A stretch of DNA of 41,112 nucleotides. It comes from Myxococcales bacterium. Its GTDB lineage: Bacteria > Myxococcota_A > Bradymonadia > UBA7976 > UBA1532. Position 1 is the stretch's first letter; the number at the start of each line of letters is the position of its first letter. Below are positions 32,340 through 40,792 of the stretch, piece after piece. A program made the translations under genes and the position numbers. The notes under the pieces were generated by a model. That model ran no database searches, had not been told where the DNA came from, and was given only the letters and a program-made list of their open reading frames with translations. The stretch is from positions 1-41,112 of the forward strand of contig SHZC01000018.1 of NCBI GenBank assembly GCA_009692505.1, given 5' to 3'.

Positions 32340-33389
32340 ATGTCCGAGCAGATCCTCTCGCAGAACGAGATTGACGCCCTCCTCTCCGCTGTTAACGACG
32401 GCAAGATCGAGGCCGAGCCCTCGCGCGACATGCCCATGTCGGACTCCGGCGCGGGCGCAGTCAAATACGATCTCCTCAGTCAGGACCGCATCATTCGCGG
32501 TCGTATGCCGACGTTGGACATCATCAACGATCGGTTCGCGCGCCAGTTTCGAATCACGATGTCGAACAGCCTGCGAAAGATCATTCAGGTCTCGGTGGAG
32601 AGCACCAGCCTGATGAAGTACGGCGAGTTTTTGAACTACTTGCCGATCCCGAGCTGCCTGAACATCGTCCGCCTCAACCCCCTCCGAGGCTCGTGCATCC
32701 TGGCCATCGAGACCAAGCTGATCTTCGCCTTCCTCAACAACTTCTTCGGGGGGGCGACGAATGCCCAGGAGAAGGTCGAGGGGCGGGACTTCACGGCCAT
32801 TGAGCTGATGATCATCCGTAAGGTGGTCAGCCTCCTGCTGGGGGACCTTCAGCGGGCGTGGCAGCCCGTTTTTCCTCTCCAGGGCGAGTACCTCCGGACG
32901 GAGATCAACCCCCAGTTTCTCGCCGTCGTGCCGCCCTCCGACGTGGTCGTGCTGACGAGCTTCGAAATCGAGATGGAGAACCTCCGGGGCACGGTGCAGA
33001 TCGTGATTCCCTACAGCACCATCGAGCCGATTCGGCAGCACCTCTCGTCGGGCATCCAGGCGGAGAACGCCAGCGCGGACTCGAGCTGGCACGAGCAGAT
33101 CGTCACCCATCTCATGGATGTCTCCGTGCACAGCTCGGTGGTGCTCGGACGCAGTCGGATCTCGGTCCGTGACCTCCTCGAGCTCAAGGTCGGCGATGTG
33201 CTCTCGCTGGAGCAGTCGGTGCACTCGCCGCTCCTGCTCGCGACCGAGGGTTCACCCAAGTTCGAGGTCGCGCCCTCCGTCAAGTCCGGTCACTTGGCCG
33301 CCCGGATTCTCAAGCCGATCGTCAGACCGCAGGCCGGGGGTCGGCGACCCGGCTTTCCCAATGGAGACGTCGGTGGAAATGGCCTGTAA
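32340..33389 (+). CDS. fliM: Flagellar motor switch protein FliM
   Basis: 349 aa. The N-terminal ILSQNEIDALLSAV is the CheY-phosphate-binding peptide, so a chemotaxis system probably controls this motor. The middle domain has FLNNFFGGATNAQEKVEGRD and FTAIELMIIRKVVSLLLGDL. The C-terminal SpoA domain (ARILKPIVR end region and LRGTVQIVIPYSTIEPIR) contacts FliN. The ATG lies 53 bp after fliL and lacks a recognisable Shine-Dalgarno sequence, which is unusual for this cluster. Confidence 0.97.
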   Translation: MSEQILSQNEIDALLSAVNDGKIEAEPSRDMPMSDSGAGAVKYDLLSQDRIIRGRMPTLDIINDRFARQFRITMSNSLRKIIQVSVESTSLMKYGEFLNYLPIPSCLNIVRLNPLRGSCILAIETKLIFAFLNNFFGGATNAQEKVEGRDFTAIELMIIRKVVSLLLGDLQRAWQPVFPLQGEYLRTEINPQFLAVVPPSDVVVLTSFEIEMENLRGTVQIVIPYSTIEPIRQHLSSGIQAENASADSSWHEQIVTHLMDVSVHSSVVLGRSRISVRDLLELKVGDVLSLEQSVHSPLLLATEGSPKFEVAPSVKSGHLAARILKPIVRPQAGGRRPGFPNGDVGGNGL

Positions 33390-33416
33390 AAACGAGCTGA
33401 CCTTGGAGCAAGAGAC

Positions 33417-33692
33417 ATGAGCGAAGGACCGCGCAGCATCGACTTCCTTTACGACGTGGAGCTCGACGTGGCGGTCGTCCTCGGCAAGGTGCGGATGCTC
33501 ATCAAGGATCTGCTCGCCTTGAACTCAGGGTCCGTCGTCGAGCTCAATAAGCTCGCGGGCGAGGCCTTGGAGATCGTCGTCAACGAGAAGGTCATCGCTC
33601 GGGGCGAGGCCGTCGTCGTCAACGAGAAGTTCGGCGTGCGCCTGACCGAGATTGTCTCTCCCCTCGAGCGGATTCAACGCCTGCGGGACTGA
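33417..33692 (+). CDS. fliN: Flagellar motor switch protein FliN
   Basis: 91 aa, a short form consisting almost only of the SpoA domain: YDVELDVAVVLGKVRMLIKD, then LLALNSGSVVELNKLAGEAL, then FGVRLTEIVSPLERIQRL. FliN forms the base of the C ring and docks FliH. GGAG lies 9 nt before the ATG. It is followed by a sigma54 promoter, so it ends a transcription unit. Confidence 0.97.
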   Translation: MSEGPRSIDFLYDVELDVAVVLGKVRMLIKDLLALNSGSVVELNKLAGEALEIVVNEKVIARGEAVVVNEKFGVRLTEIVSPLERIQRLRD

Positions 33693-33705
33693 GCCCCGGT
33701 GCCGC

Positions 33706-33720
33706 TGGCACACCGACTGC
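33706..33720 (+). promoter_or_regulatory. Sigma54 promoter of the fliO operon
   Basis: TGGCACA-N4-CTGC with exact -24/-12 spacing, 14 bp after the fliN stop. The predicted start near 33732 gives a 45-nt leader to the fliO ATG at 33777. Confidence 0.85.
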
Positions 33721-33733
33721 AATAGCCCCTCGT

Positions 33734-33748
33734 GACCCGACTCGGGTC
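33734..33748. promoter_or_regulatory. 15-bp palindrome at the fliO transcription start
   Basis: GACCCGA-C-TCGGGTC, perfect 7-bp arms with one central base, right at the predicted start. It could be a repressor site or a 5' hairpin protecting the mRNA. Confidence 0.45.
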
Positions 33749-33776
33749 CCCAAAAGGTTCCACGAGGGAGCTCACT

Positions 33777-35357
33777 ATGCGTTCGGTCGCTTCAGTCATG
33801 ATGGGTGCAGTCTTGGTTCTCGGTGAGCTTCCGGCGGCCTCGGCCCAGGAGGTCGTCACGCCCCGCGCCGCCAACGTGCTCACGGAGGTGTCCTTTACGC
33901 CCCGCGAAGACGCGCTGGAGTTCGTCTTTCGTGGACGTTCGGCCTTCACCCTCAACGACGTCACGCTGACTGCGGACACGGTCGAGCGCGAGGTCATCAA
34001 CCTTCGGGTTGACGGGGTCCGGGTCACTCGCCGCTGGGTGACCATGCCGGACCGCCAGATTGAGCGTTCGCTCCTGCACCCGGATGGCGATGGGGAGCGC
34101 GCGACTGTGCTCCGGGTTCGCCTCCGCAAGGCCATCGACGCCGCGACCTTGAAGGCCGCGCGCTTCACCCTTCGGGATGGTGCCATCATCGTCCAGGTGC
34201 CTCGGGACGAGCTCATCGCCTCGACGTGGACGGCAGCCAAGAATCCGCCGGTCCCGGTGGTCGTCCCGGCCCCCAAGACGCTGCCCGCGCCGGTCCCGGT
34301 GGCCGTCCTGACCGAGGTTGAGCTGCCCGCGCCGCTGATCCCGGCGGTGAACGAAGCCTTGCCCGCGGTCGTCGAGACTCCGTCCAGCGCCGCGCCCTCG
34401 GCCACCGCGGTTCCCACATCTACGGCGACCACGGCACCCGAGAGTGCGACGACCGCGGTCGAGGCTCCGGCCAGCGCCGCGCCCTTCCTGCTCGACGATC
34501 TTGAGGCCGCCGAGGAAAACCCTCAGGTCGTCTCCAATCTCGGTGGTCCAAACGAAGGGCCCGGCTTCACGGCCCTCGCAGCTACGGCCGCGCTGCTCTT
34601 CGGCGGGGGGTTCTTTCTGCTCCGCCGGATGCGCCCAGCCCGCCCGGATGGGAGCGGGGGTCCAATGATCCGCCCCATCGGCACCCACGTCCTCGGGCCC
34701 AAGCAGGGGCTGCTCCTGCTCGATGTCGCCGGCCAGATGGTCCTCCTCGGCACCTCCGAGAAGGGCGTGCAGATGCTCACCACGATTGACCGCGGGCAGA
34801 CCGAGCCGCGCGGTTCGTTGACCCCGACGGCACCAGCACCGAGCCCCAGTAAGTCGAGATATGATGTCGCGGCTGACCCCTTGCCCATCGAGCCGGTCGA
34901 CTCGCGCCAGACCGTGACGAAGGCCAAGGCTACGCTGTCAGTGGCCGACCGCATGAGCGCGGCGATCGCCAAGGTCCGAGAGATCGCTGAGAACAAGCGA
35001 AAGATGGAGACCGCCGACGAGGACGTAGCGACTGAACCGGCGGAGCGGGCGTTCTTCGACCGCGCCGATGAGCACCTCGCCGAGGCCGCGGATGGCGTCG
35101 CCGACAGCTATGTGCCCGTTCAGAACGACTTCACTCGAGCACTTCGGCGGAGCGAGTCGCGGGCCGTCAAGACGCCGACGCCGCTCGCCAAACTTCCGAC
35201 TCCGACGGGCTCCCCCGGGGCGCGGGTCGCGGTTCTCCAGACGTCGCGACCCGAGGCGCGGCCCGAGGCGCGGAATGAACGCCCGGCGAACGACGCCGAT
35301 CGGGGCGCGATGCACAACGACATCCTCCGCAAGATCCGCCAGATGCAAGGCGCTTGA
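33777..35357 (+). CDS. fliO: Extended FliO with periplasmic beta-rich domain
   Basis: 526 aa from the ATG at 33777 with GAGGGAG upstream; typical FliO proteins are about 100-250 aa. Residues 1-24 are a signal peptide (cleavage after ASA, before QEV). A beta-rich domain (about 30-135: VLTEVSFTPREDALEFVFRG, then RATVLRVRLRKA, then IIVQVP) looks like an AMIN-type domain. A Pro/Ala-rich linker follows (about 140-245), then a membrane helix (about 264-283) and the FliO core (about 295-338: IRPIGTHVLGPKQGLLLLDV, then GQMVLLGTSEKGVQML). A long charged low-complexity tail completes it. FliO helps assemble the FliP pore. Position directly before fliP-fliQ-fliR confirms the call. Confidence 0.88.
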   Translation: MRSVASVMMGAVLVLGELPAASAQEVVTPRAANVLTEVSFTPREDALEFVFRGRSAFTLNDVTLTADTVEREVINLRVDGVRVTRRWVTMPDRQIERSLLHPDGDGERATVLRVRLRKAIDAATLKAARFTLRDGAIIVQVPRDELIASTWTAAKNPPVPVVVPAPKTLPAPVPVAVLTEVELPAPLIPAVNEALPAVVETPSSAAPSATAVPTSTATTAPESATTAVEAPASAAPFLLDDLEAAEENPQVVSNLGGPNEGPGFTALAATAALLFGGGFFLLRRMRPARPDGSGGPMIRPIGTHVLGPKQGLLLLDVAGQMVLLGTSEKGVQMLTTIDRGQTEPRGSLTPTAPAPSPSKSRYDVAADPLPIEPVDSRQTVTKAKATLSVADRMSAAIAKVREIAENKRKMETADEDVATEPAERAFFDRADEHLAEAADGVADSYVPVQNDFTRALRRSESRAVKTPTPLAKLPTPTGSPGARVAVLQTSRPEARPEARNERPANDADRGAMHNDILRKIRQMQGA

Positions 35358-35359
35358 AG

Positions 35360-36229
35360 ATGCGCGCCTCCCTCCGCCTGGCGATACCCTTGGGGGCCGC
35401 CCTCTGGCTCGGCTCGGCGACCGCTAAAGCCCAGACCCCCGGGGCGGTCGTCGGACCCATCCCCGCGGTCGTCTCCGCCCCGGCCTCCGCCTCGCCGACA
35501 GGGGGGCCCGAGCCCGACGCCGTCCTCGCCCCGCCCGCGGCACCTGCCGACCCGTTCAGTCTCCCGAAGCTGGAGCTCAGCGTCGGCGGCGGTGAAGGGG
35601 ACTGGGTCGGCGCGCTTCGGATTCTGGGTCTGATGACCCTCCTGACGCTGGCACCCGGAATCCTGCTCACGATGACCGCGTTTACGCGCATCGTCATCGT
35701 CCTTGGCTTCCTGCGGCAGGCGATGGGCACGATGCAGGCCCCTCCGAACCAGGTCCTGCTCGCGCTCTCGCTGTTTATGACCGTCTTCATCATGCAGCCG
35801 GTCTGGAGCAAGGTTCATGAGGAGGCACTGCAGCCGTACATGGCTGGAACCATCTCTCAGCAGGTCGCCGTCGAGCTCGCTGTGAAACCCGTACGCAAGT
35901 TCATGTTCCAGCACACTCGAAAGAAGGATCTGGCCCTATTCATCAAGGCTTCTGGAGAAGGGAGGCCTCAGACGGAGGCGGATGTGGCCACCTGGCAGTT
36001 GATTCCGGCCTTCATCATCTCTGAGATGAAGACCGCCTTCCAGATGGGCTTCATGCTCTACGTTCCCTTTCTGGTCCTCGATATGGTGGTGTCAGCGATT
36101 CTCATGGCGATGGGCATGATGATGCTTCCGCCGGTACTGATCTCCTTGCCCTTCAAGATCATGCTCTTCGTGCTCGTGGATGGATGGAATCTGATTGTCA
36201 GCAGCCTGATTAGGAGCTTCAACGTATGA
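35360..36229 (+). CDS. fliP: Flagellar export gate protein FliP
   Basis: 289 aa from the ATG at 35360, 2 bp after the fliO stop (TTG at 35354 is possible). A signal peptide and an Ala/Pro-rich stretch (1-75) precede the conserved part. That part has MTAFTRIVIVLGFLRQAMGT, APPNQVLLALSLFMTVFIMQ, a periplasmic region and the C-terminal helices ending KIMLFVLVDGWNLIVSSLIR. FliP forms the export channel with FliQ and FliR. It overlaps fliQ by 4 bp (ATGA). Confidence 0.97.
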   Translation: MRASLRLAIPLGAALWLGSATAKAQTPGAVVGPIPAVVSAPASASPTGGPEPDAVLAPPAAPADPFSLPKLELSVGGGEGDWVGALRILGLMTLLTLAPGILLTMTAFTRIVIVLGFLRQAMGTMQAPPNQVLLALSLFMTVFIMQPVWSKVHEEALQPYMAGTISQQVAVELAVKPVRKFMFQHTRKKDLALFIKASGEGRPQTEADVATWQLIPAFIISEMKTAFQMGFMLYVPFLVLDMVVSAILMAMGMMMLPPVLISLPFKIMLFVLVDGWNLIVSSLIRSFNV

Positions 36230-36495
36230 ACGCTGGATATGTCATCTCATTTTTTCACGACGCCTTGATGCTGGCGGCGATGCTCTCGCTGCCCGCGCTG
36301 GCGCTCGGGCTGGTCGTGGGTCTGATGGTCTCGATCTTCCAGGCCGTGACCCAGATCAATGAGCAGACGCTCACCATCATCCCCAAGATCGCCGCCATCA
36401 TCGGGGCGCTCCTGGTCACGGGCAACTGGATGCTCGCCCAGATGATGACCTTCACGACGAGGGTCTTCACGCAGATCGCCACGTTGCCGGGCTGA
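36226..36495 (+). CDS. fliQ: Flagellar export gate protein FliQ
   Basis: 89 aa with two membrane helices. Family motif LGLVVGLMVSIFQAVTQINE followed by QTLTIIPKIAAIIGALLVTG. Usual length and place; the start overlaps the fliP stop. Confidence 0.97.
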   Translation: MNAGYVISFFHDALMLAAMLSLPALALGLVVGLMVSIFQAVTQINEQTLTIIPKIAAIIGALLVTGNWMLAQMMTFTTRVFTQIATLPG

Positions 36496-36502
36496 TCGAA
36501 CC

Positions 36503-37291
36503 TTGAACGCCGAGGGAGTCTTTGCCGTCTTCGGACCGTACCTCGCCGCGTTCGGCCTGGTGCTCGCGCGGTTCAGCGGCCTGGTCCTGACCGCCCCGTT
36601 CTTCTCGTCGATGACCATCCCGACGCCGATAAAGATGGGCCTCGTCGGGACTTTGACGCTCGTCGTCATGATTCAGACAGGGCCTATGCCTCCCGTCGGC
36701 AACCTCGACGCCGTGCGCCTGATTGGCATGGTTCTGGGCGAGCTCGCGGTCGGCGGGCTGATGGGAATGGCCGCGACCATGCTCTTTGGGGCGGTTTCGA
36801 TGGCCGGTCAGCTCATTGGAACGCAGATGGGCCTCTCAATGGCCAGTCTTATGGACCCGGTGAACTTCCAGCAGGTCGGTATGCTGTCTCAGGTGCTCAA
36901 TGTCGTCGCGATGTTGTTGTTCCTGGCCTTTGATGGGCACCTCATGATGCTCAGGGCGCTGTTCGACAGCTTTCAACAAGTCCCCATTGGCACGGCTTGG
37001 CCTGACAGTGCCCGGATCCTGACGGACCTGACGTATGTCGGCTCCATGAACTTCGAGCTCGGCCTTCGGCTGGCCTTCCCGGTGATCGTGACGGTGCTCT
37101 TCGTCAACCTCGGGCTCGGCATCATCGCCCGGACCGTGCCGCAGGTGAACGTCTTCCAGCTCGGCTTCTTGGTGACCATCTCGTTGGGCCTCTTGATGTT
37201 GGCCCTCTCGCTCCCGGGCTTCAGCCAGGTCTTTCGCAACATCGTCGGCGAGTGCGTCACGATGTCGGTGCGAATGGCCAAAGCGATGTAG
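36503..37291 (+). CDS. fliR: Flagellar export gate protein FliR
   Basis: 262 aa from a TTG at 36503, 7 bp after fliQ. Multi-helix membrane protein with FGLVLARFSGLVLTAPFFSS near the start and SMAGQLIGTQMGLSMASLMD in the middle. FliR completes the FliPQR pore and adjoins FlhB. The TTG start has only a weak ribosome-binding site, so coupling to fliQ is likely. Confidence 0.96.
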   Translation: MNAEGVFAVFGPYLAAFGLVLARFSGLVLTAPFFSSMTIPTPIKMGLVGTLTLVVMIQTGPMPPVGNLDAVRLIGMVLGELAVGGLMGMAATMLFGAVSMAGQLIGTQMGLSMASLMDPVNFQQVGMLSQVLNVVAMLLFLAFDGHLMMLRALFDSFQQVPIGTAWPDSARILTDLTYVGSMNFELGLRLAFPVIVTVLFVNLGLGIIARTVPQVNVFQLGFLVTISLGLLMLALSLPGFSQVFRNIVGECVTMSVRMAKAM

Positions 37292-37335
37292 CGAGGCGGG
37301 TCTCCGGCGCATGGCCCGACGCTTGCTCAAGGTTC

Positions 37336-37354
37336 GCTCGACACACGTTCGAGC
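37336..37354 (+). other. Small hairpin between fliR and flhB
   Basis: GCTCGA / TCGAGC with a 7-nt loop in the 77-bp fliR-flhB gap. No T run. Possibly an mRNA stability element; may be chance. Confidence 0.3.
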
Positions 37355-37368
37355 ACCGAGGGCGAGCC

Positions 37369-38529
37369 ATGGCAGAAGATGCGGGAGAGAAAACAGAGGA
37401 GGCGTCCGAGAAACGCCGGGACGAGTTTCGCGAGCGCGGCGACGTCGCCCGTTCGCGAGACATCATCTCCGTCCTCATTCTCCTGGCCGCCGCCGCCTAC
37501 TTCGTGGTGCTCGGTCCTTGGATCTGGGACCAATTCGCCCGGTTCACGACCCACTTCCTCGACTTGAGGATGCATATGGACTTCACGCCCGAGAGCGCGA
37601 TGAGTCTGGGGACCAGCTCGCTGCTTCGGATGCTGACCATCCTCGCACCGTTGGTGGGCATGGTCGCGTTCGTGTCCGTCTTGGGAAATGTGGCTCAGGT
37701 CGGGCTGATCCTGACCACGAAGCCCCTTGAACCTGACTTCGAGAAGCTCAACTTCTTCACGAGGTTCATCCCGACGTTCTTCAGCAAGTCCGCTCTGGGC
37801 AACCTCGTGGGCAGCCTGCTGAAGATCGGGGTCGTAGCCGGCATCATCTGGCTCACGGTCGATAGCGACCTGCCACGGATTCGATCGCTCGCGACGCTGC
37901 CGCTCTTGGCCGCGATTCGCTTCATTCTGGAACGATCGCTCGAGATACTGATCAACGTGACGCTGGTCCTGGTCGTGATCTCAATCGCGGACTACTTCTG
38001 GAGCCGCTACACGACCGAAGAGAAGATGAAGATGACCCGTCAAGAGGTCAAAGACGAGTCCAAGGAGCAAGAGGGCAACCCGCACGTCAAAGGACAGATG
38101 CGGAAGCGGGCGCGGGACATCGTCAACAGAAAGATGGCCTCAGCGGTGCCCACGGCGGATGTCATCGTCAATAACCCGACCCATCTCTCGATCGCCCTCC
38201 GGTATCGCCAGGGCGTTGACGCGGCGCCCATCGTCGTCGCCAAGGGCGCGGACCACATGGCGATGCAGATCCGGAAGATTGCCGCGGCCCACAACATCCC
38301 GATGGTCGAAAACGTCCCGTTGGCACGCATGTTGTACAAGCACGTCAAGGTGGGCCGCATCGTACCTTCCCAGTCGTATCGAGCCGTCGCCGAGGTCTTG
38401 GCGTACGTCTATCGGCTCCGGGCCCAGAAGCCCGTGAGGCGCGCGCCTATGGCCGGGACCGCTCAGGTTCGCCGACTCGATCAGGCGAACATGGATCAAT
38501 TCCGGCGTCGCAACGGAAATGTGGGGTAA
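37369..38529 (+). CDS. flhB: Flagellar export switch protein FlhB
   Basis: 386 aa from the ATG at 37369, preceded by GAGGGCG; the open frame extends into fliR but without similarity. The N-terminus (EKTEEASEKRRDEFRERGDV) and four membrane helices are typical. The autocleavage site NPTH is intact: Asn269-Pro270-Thr271-His272. The cytoplasmic domain (NPTHLSIALRY, then NVPLARMLYKHVKVGRIV) interacts with FliK to switch substrate class. Six bp separate it from flhA. Confidence 0.97.
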   Translation: MAEDAGEKTEEASEKRRDEFRERGDVARSRDIISVLILLAAAAYFVVLGPWIWDQFARFTTHFLDLRMHMDFTPESAMSLGTSSLLRMLTILAPLVGMVAFVSVLGNVAQVGLILTTKPLEPDFEKLNFFTRFIPTFFSKSALGNLVGSLLKIGVVAGIIWLTVDSDLPRIRSLATLPLLAAIRFILERSLEILINVTLVLVVISIADYFWSRYTTEEKMKMTRQEVKDESKEQEGNPHVKGQMRKRARDIVNRKMASAVPTADVIVNNPTHLSIALRYRQGVDAAPIVVAKGADHMAMQIRKIAAAHNIPMVENVPLARMLYKHVKVGRIVPSQSYRAVAEVLAYVYRLRAQKPVRRAPMAGTAQVRRLDQANMDQFRRRNGNVG

Positions 38530-38535
38530 TTCAAC

Positions 38536-40707
38536 ATGAATCCATCACGTGTAGCATCAACAGGAAACACCCTCTTCGCGGCCAGCGTCGTGGGGATGTT
38601 GCTTCTGATGATCATCCCGATTCCGGTTCTCCTGCTCGACGTCCTCCTGGCGTTGAACATCACGATCTCGATCATTGTGCTCCTCGTCAGCATCTATTTG
38701 ACTCGCCCCCTCGACTTCTCGTCATTTCCGGCACTCCTGCTGGTGACTACGTTGTTCCGGCTGACGCTGAACATCGCTTCTACCCGCATCATCCTCCTCA
38801 AGGGCGGAGATGGCCCCGAGGCGGCCGGCGACATCATCATGACGTTCGGAAACTTCGTCGTGGGCGGTAACTACCTGGTCGGTATCATCGTTTTCGTGAT
38901 TCTTGTGATCATCAACTTCGTGGTCATCACGAAGGGGTCGGGCCGCATCGCCGAGGTCGGCGCGCGTTTCACCTTGGACGCCATGCCCGGCAAGCAGATG
39001 GCCATCGACGCGGACCTGAACGCCGGCCTCATCACCGAGGCCGAGGCCAAGCAGCGTCGTTCGACCGTCGAGCGGGAGGCGGACTTCTACGGCGCGATGG
39101 ACGGTGCTTCGAAGTTCGTCCGCGGAGACGCCATCGCCGGCATCATGATCACGATGATCAACATCATCGGTGGGTTCATCATTGGCATGACCCAGCACGG
39201 CATGACCGCCGCCGATGCGGCCTCGACGTACACCATCCTCACGGTCGGCGACGGTCTGGTCAGCCAGATCCCGGCGCTCGTCTTGTCGACCGCGGCCGGT
39301 ATCATCGTGTCTCGAGCCGGCGGCACGGGGAACATGGGCAGCGAGCTGACGCGCCAGATCTTCTCGAACAAGCAGGTTCTTCAAATCGCCGCCGTCATCA
39401 TGACCTTGTTCGGGCTGATGCCCGGGATGCCGCTCATCCTCTTCGGGGGCATCGGCGCCGGGCTCTACTACCTCGCTCGGCGGCTTGAGCGCGCCGAGGC
39501 GGCTGACGCGGTGGCGGCGGGCGGCACAAGCGCTTCGGGGGCTTCGCGGCCCGGGGGCTCGGCACTGAACTCCGACGTGCCTCCGCTCACCGAGCAGCAG
39601 AAGATTGAGGCGCTCCTGCCGATCGATCTGCTCGAGCTCGAGGTCGGCTACGCCCTGATTCCGATGGTCGACCGCAACCAGAACGGGGAGCTGCTCGACC
39701 GTATCCAGAGCATCCGTCGGCAGTTCGCCAGCCAGATGGGCGTCATCGTTCCGCCGATTCACATTCGGGACAACCTGCAGCTCACGCCGGGCGGCTACTC
39801 GGTGGTCATCAAGGGCGTAGAGGTCGCGAGCGGCGAGCTGCTGCCCGACCGCTTCATGGCGATGAACCCCGGCGAGGTCATCGGGACCGTGCCCGGCGTC
39901 GAGACGACAGAGCCGGCGTTCGGCCTGCAGGCCTTGTGGATCACCGCCGAGCACAAGGACCGCGCCGAGCAGCTTGGTTACACCGTCGTCGACTGTTCGA
40001 CCGTCGTCGCCACGCACCTCTCGGAGGTCCTCAAGGAGAACGCCCACGAGATCCTCGGCCGCCAGGAGCTCCAGGAGCTACTCGACCTCTTCGCCAAGCA
40101 GTCCCCAAAGGTGGTCGAGGATCTCATCCCGGAGAAGCTGCCGCTCGGCGACGTCCTGCGCGTCCTGAAGAACCTGCTCAAGGAGCACATCAGCGTGCGC
40201 GACTTGAGGACCATCCTCGAGGGCATCGCCGACCACATTCACCTGACGAAGAACCCGGAGATCCTCACTGAGTTCGTCCGGCAGCGGATGGCCAAGTACA
40301 TGAGCAGCAAGATGAAGGGCATGGACGGACAGATTCATGTGATGACGGTCAACGGCGAGCTCGAGGAGCACTTCCGCCAGCACATCCAGCAGATTGACGG
40401 CGACTTCCACCTCACAGTCGAGCCCCGCGTCGCCGAGCAGTTCCTCAAGCAGCTTGAGGAGCGGATGCAGATCATGACCAACCTTGGGTTCCAGCCGGTC
40501 CTGCTCGTGCCCCCGGAGCTTCGCCGCCCGGTCCGAAACCTGATCGACCGCTTCGTGCCGGGCCTGGTCGTGGTCTCCCACAAGGAGATCGCCCCGGGCA
40601 CGGAGGTCGCGTCCGACGGCGAGGTTGGCATCGGGATTGCGAAGGCCACCCCTCGACCCCGCGTGAACGCGCCGGCCTCTGGGCAGTTTCAGCCAAGTCC
40701 GGCCTGA
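38536..40707 (+). CDS. flhA: Flagellar export gate protein FlhA
   Basis: 723 aa, slightly longer than the usual 690-700. N-terminal membrane helices are followed by the FHIPEP signature (RIAEVGARFTLDAMPGKQMA, about 137-156). The cytoplasmic domain (about 350-700) binds chaperone-substrate complexes; it includes IHIRDNLQLTPGGYSVVIKG and LSEVLKENAHEILGRQELQE. FlhA forms the nonameric export ring coupled to proton flow. It is followed by flhF after 85 bp. Confidence 0.98.
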   Translation: MNPSRVASTGNTLFAASVVGMLLLMIIPIPVLLLDVLLALNITISIIVLLVSIYLTRPLDFSSFPALLLVTTLFRLTLNIASTRIILLKGGDGPEAAGDIIMTFGNFVVGGNYLVGIIVFVILVIINFVVITKGSGRIAEVGARFTLDAMPGKQMAIDADLNAGLITEAEAKQRRSTVEREADFYGAMDGASKFVRGDAIAGIMITMINIIGGFIIGMTQHGMTAADAASTYTILTVGDGLVSQIPALVLSTAAGIIVSRAGGTGNMGSELTRQIFSNKQVLQIAAVIMTLFGLMPGMPLILFGGIGAGLYYLARRLERAEAADAVAAGGTSASGASRPGGSALNSDVPPLTEQQKIEALLPIDLLELEVGYALIPMVDRNQNGELLDRIQSIRRQFASQMGVIVPPIHIRDNLQLTPGGYSVVIKGVEVASGELLPDRFMAMNPGEVIGTVPGVETTEPAFGLQALWITAEHKDRAEQLGYTVVDCSTVVATHLSEVLKENAHEILGRQELQELLDLFAKQSPKVVEDLIPEKLPLGDVLRVLKNLLKEHISVRDLRTILEGIADHIHLTKNPEILTEFVRQRMAKYMSSKMKGMDGQIHVMTVNGELEEHFRQHIQQIDGDFHLTVEPRVAEQFLKQLEERMQIMTNLGFQPVLLVPPELRRPVRNLIDRFVPGLVVVSHKEIAPGTEVASDGEVGIGIAKATPRPRVNAPASGQFQPSPA

Positions 40708-40792
40708 GACTGCGCAGCCCGACGCGATGGGTCAAAGACAGCGTCAAGTTCAACCTCAGCGGCCGTCAGACCGATGACACAGGAGACCGAAC

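Noticed and set aside
38320-38336. Sigma54-like TGGCACG-N4-TTGT near the end of flhB
   Set aside because: The -12 element lacks the key C, and the bases encode the conserved FlhB residues PLARMLY, so the match follows from the protein.
38722-40047. 441-codon minus-strand open frame inside flhA
   Set aside because: Composition shadow; flhA is intact and fully conserved on the plus strand.
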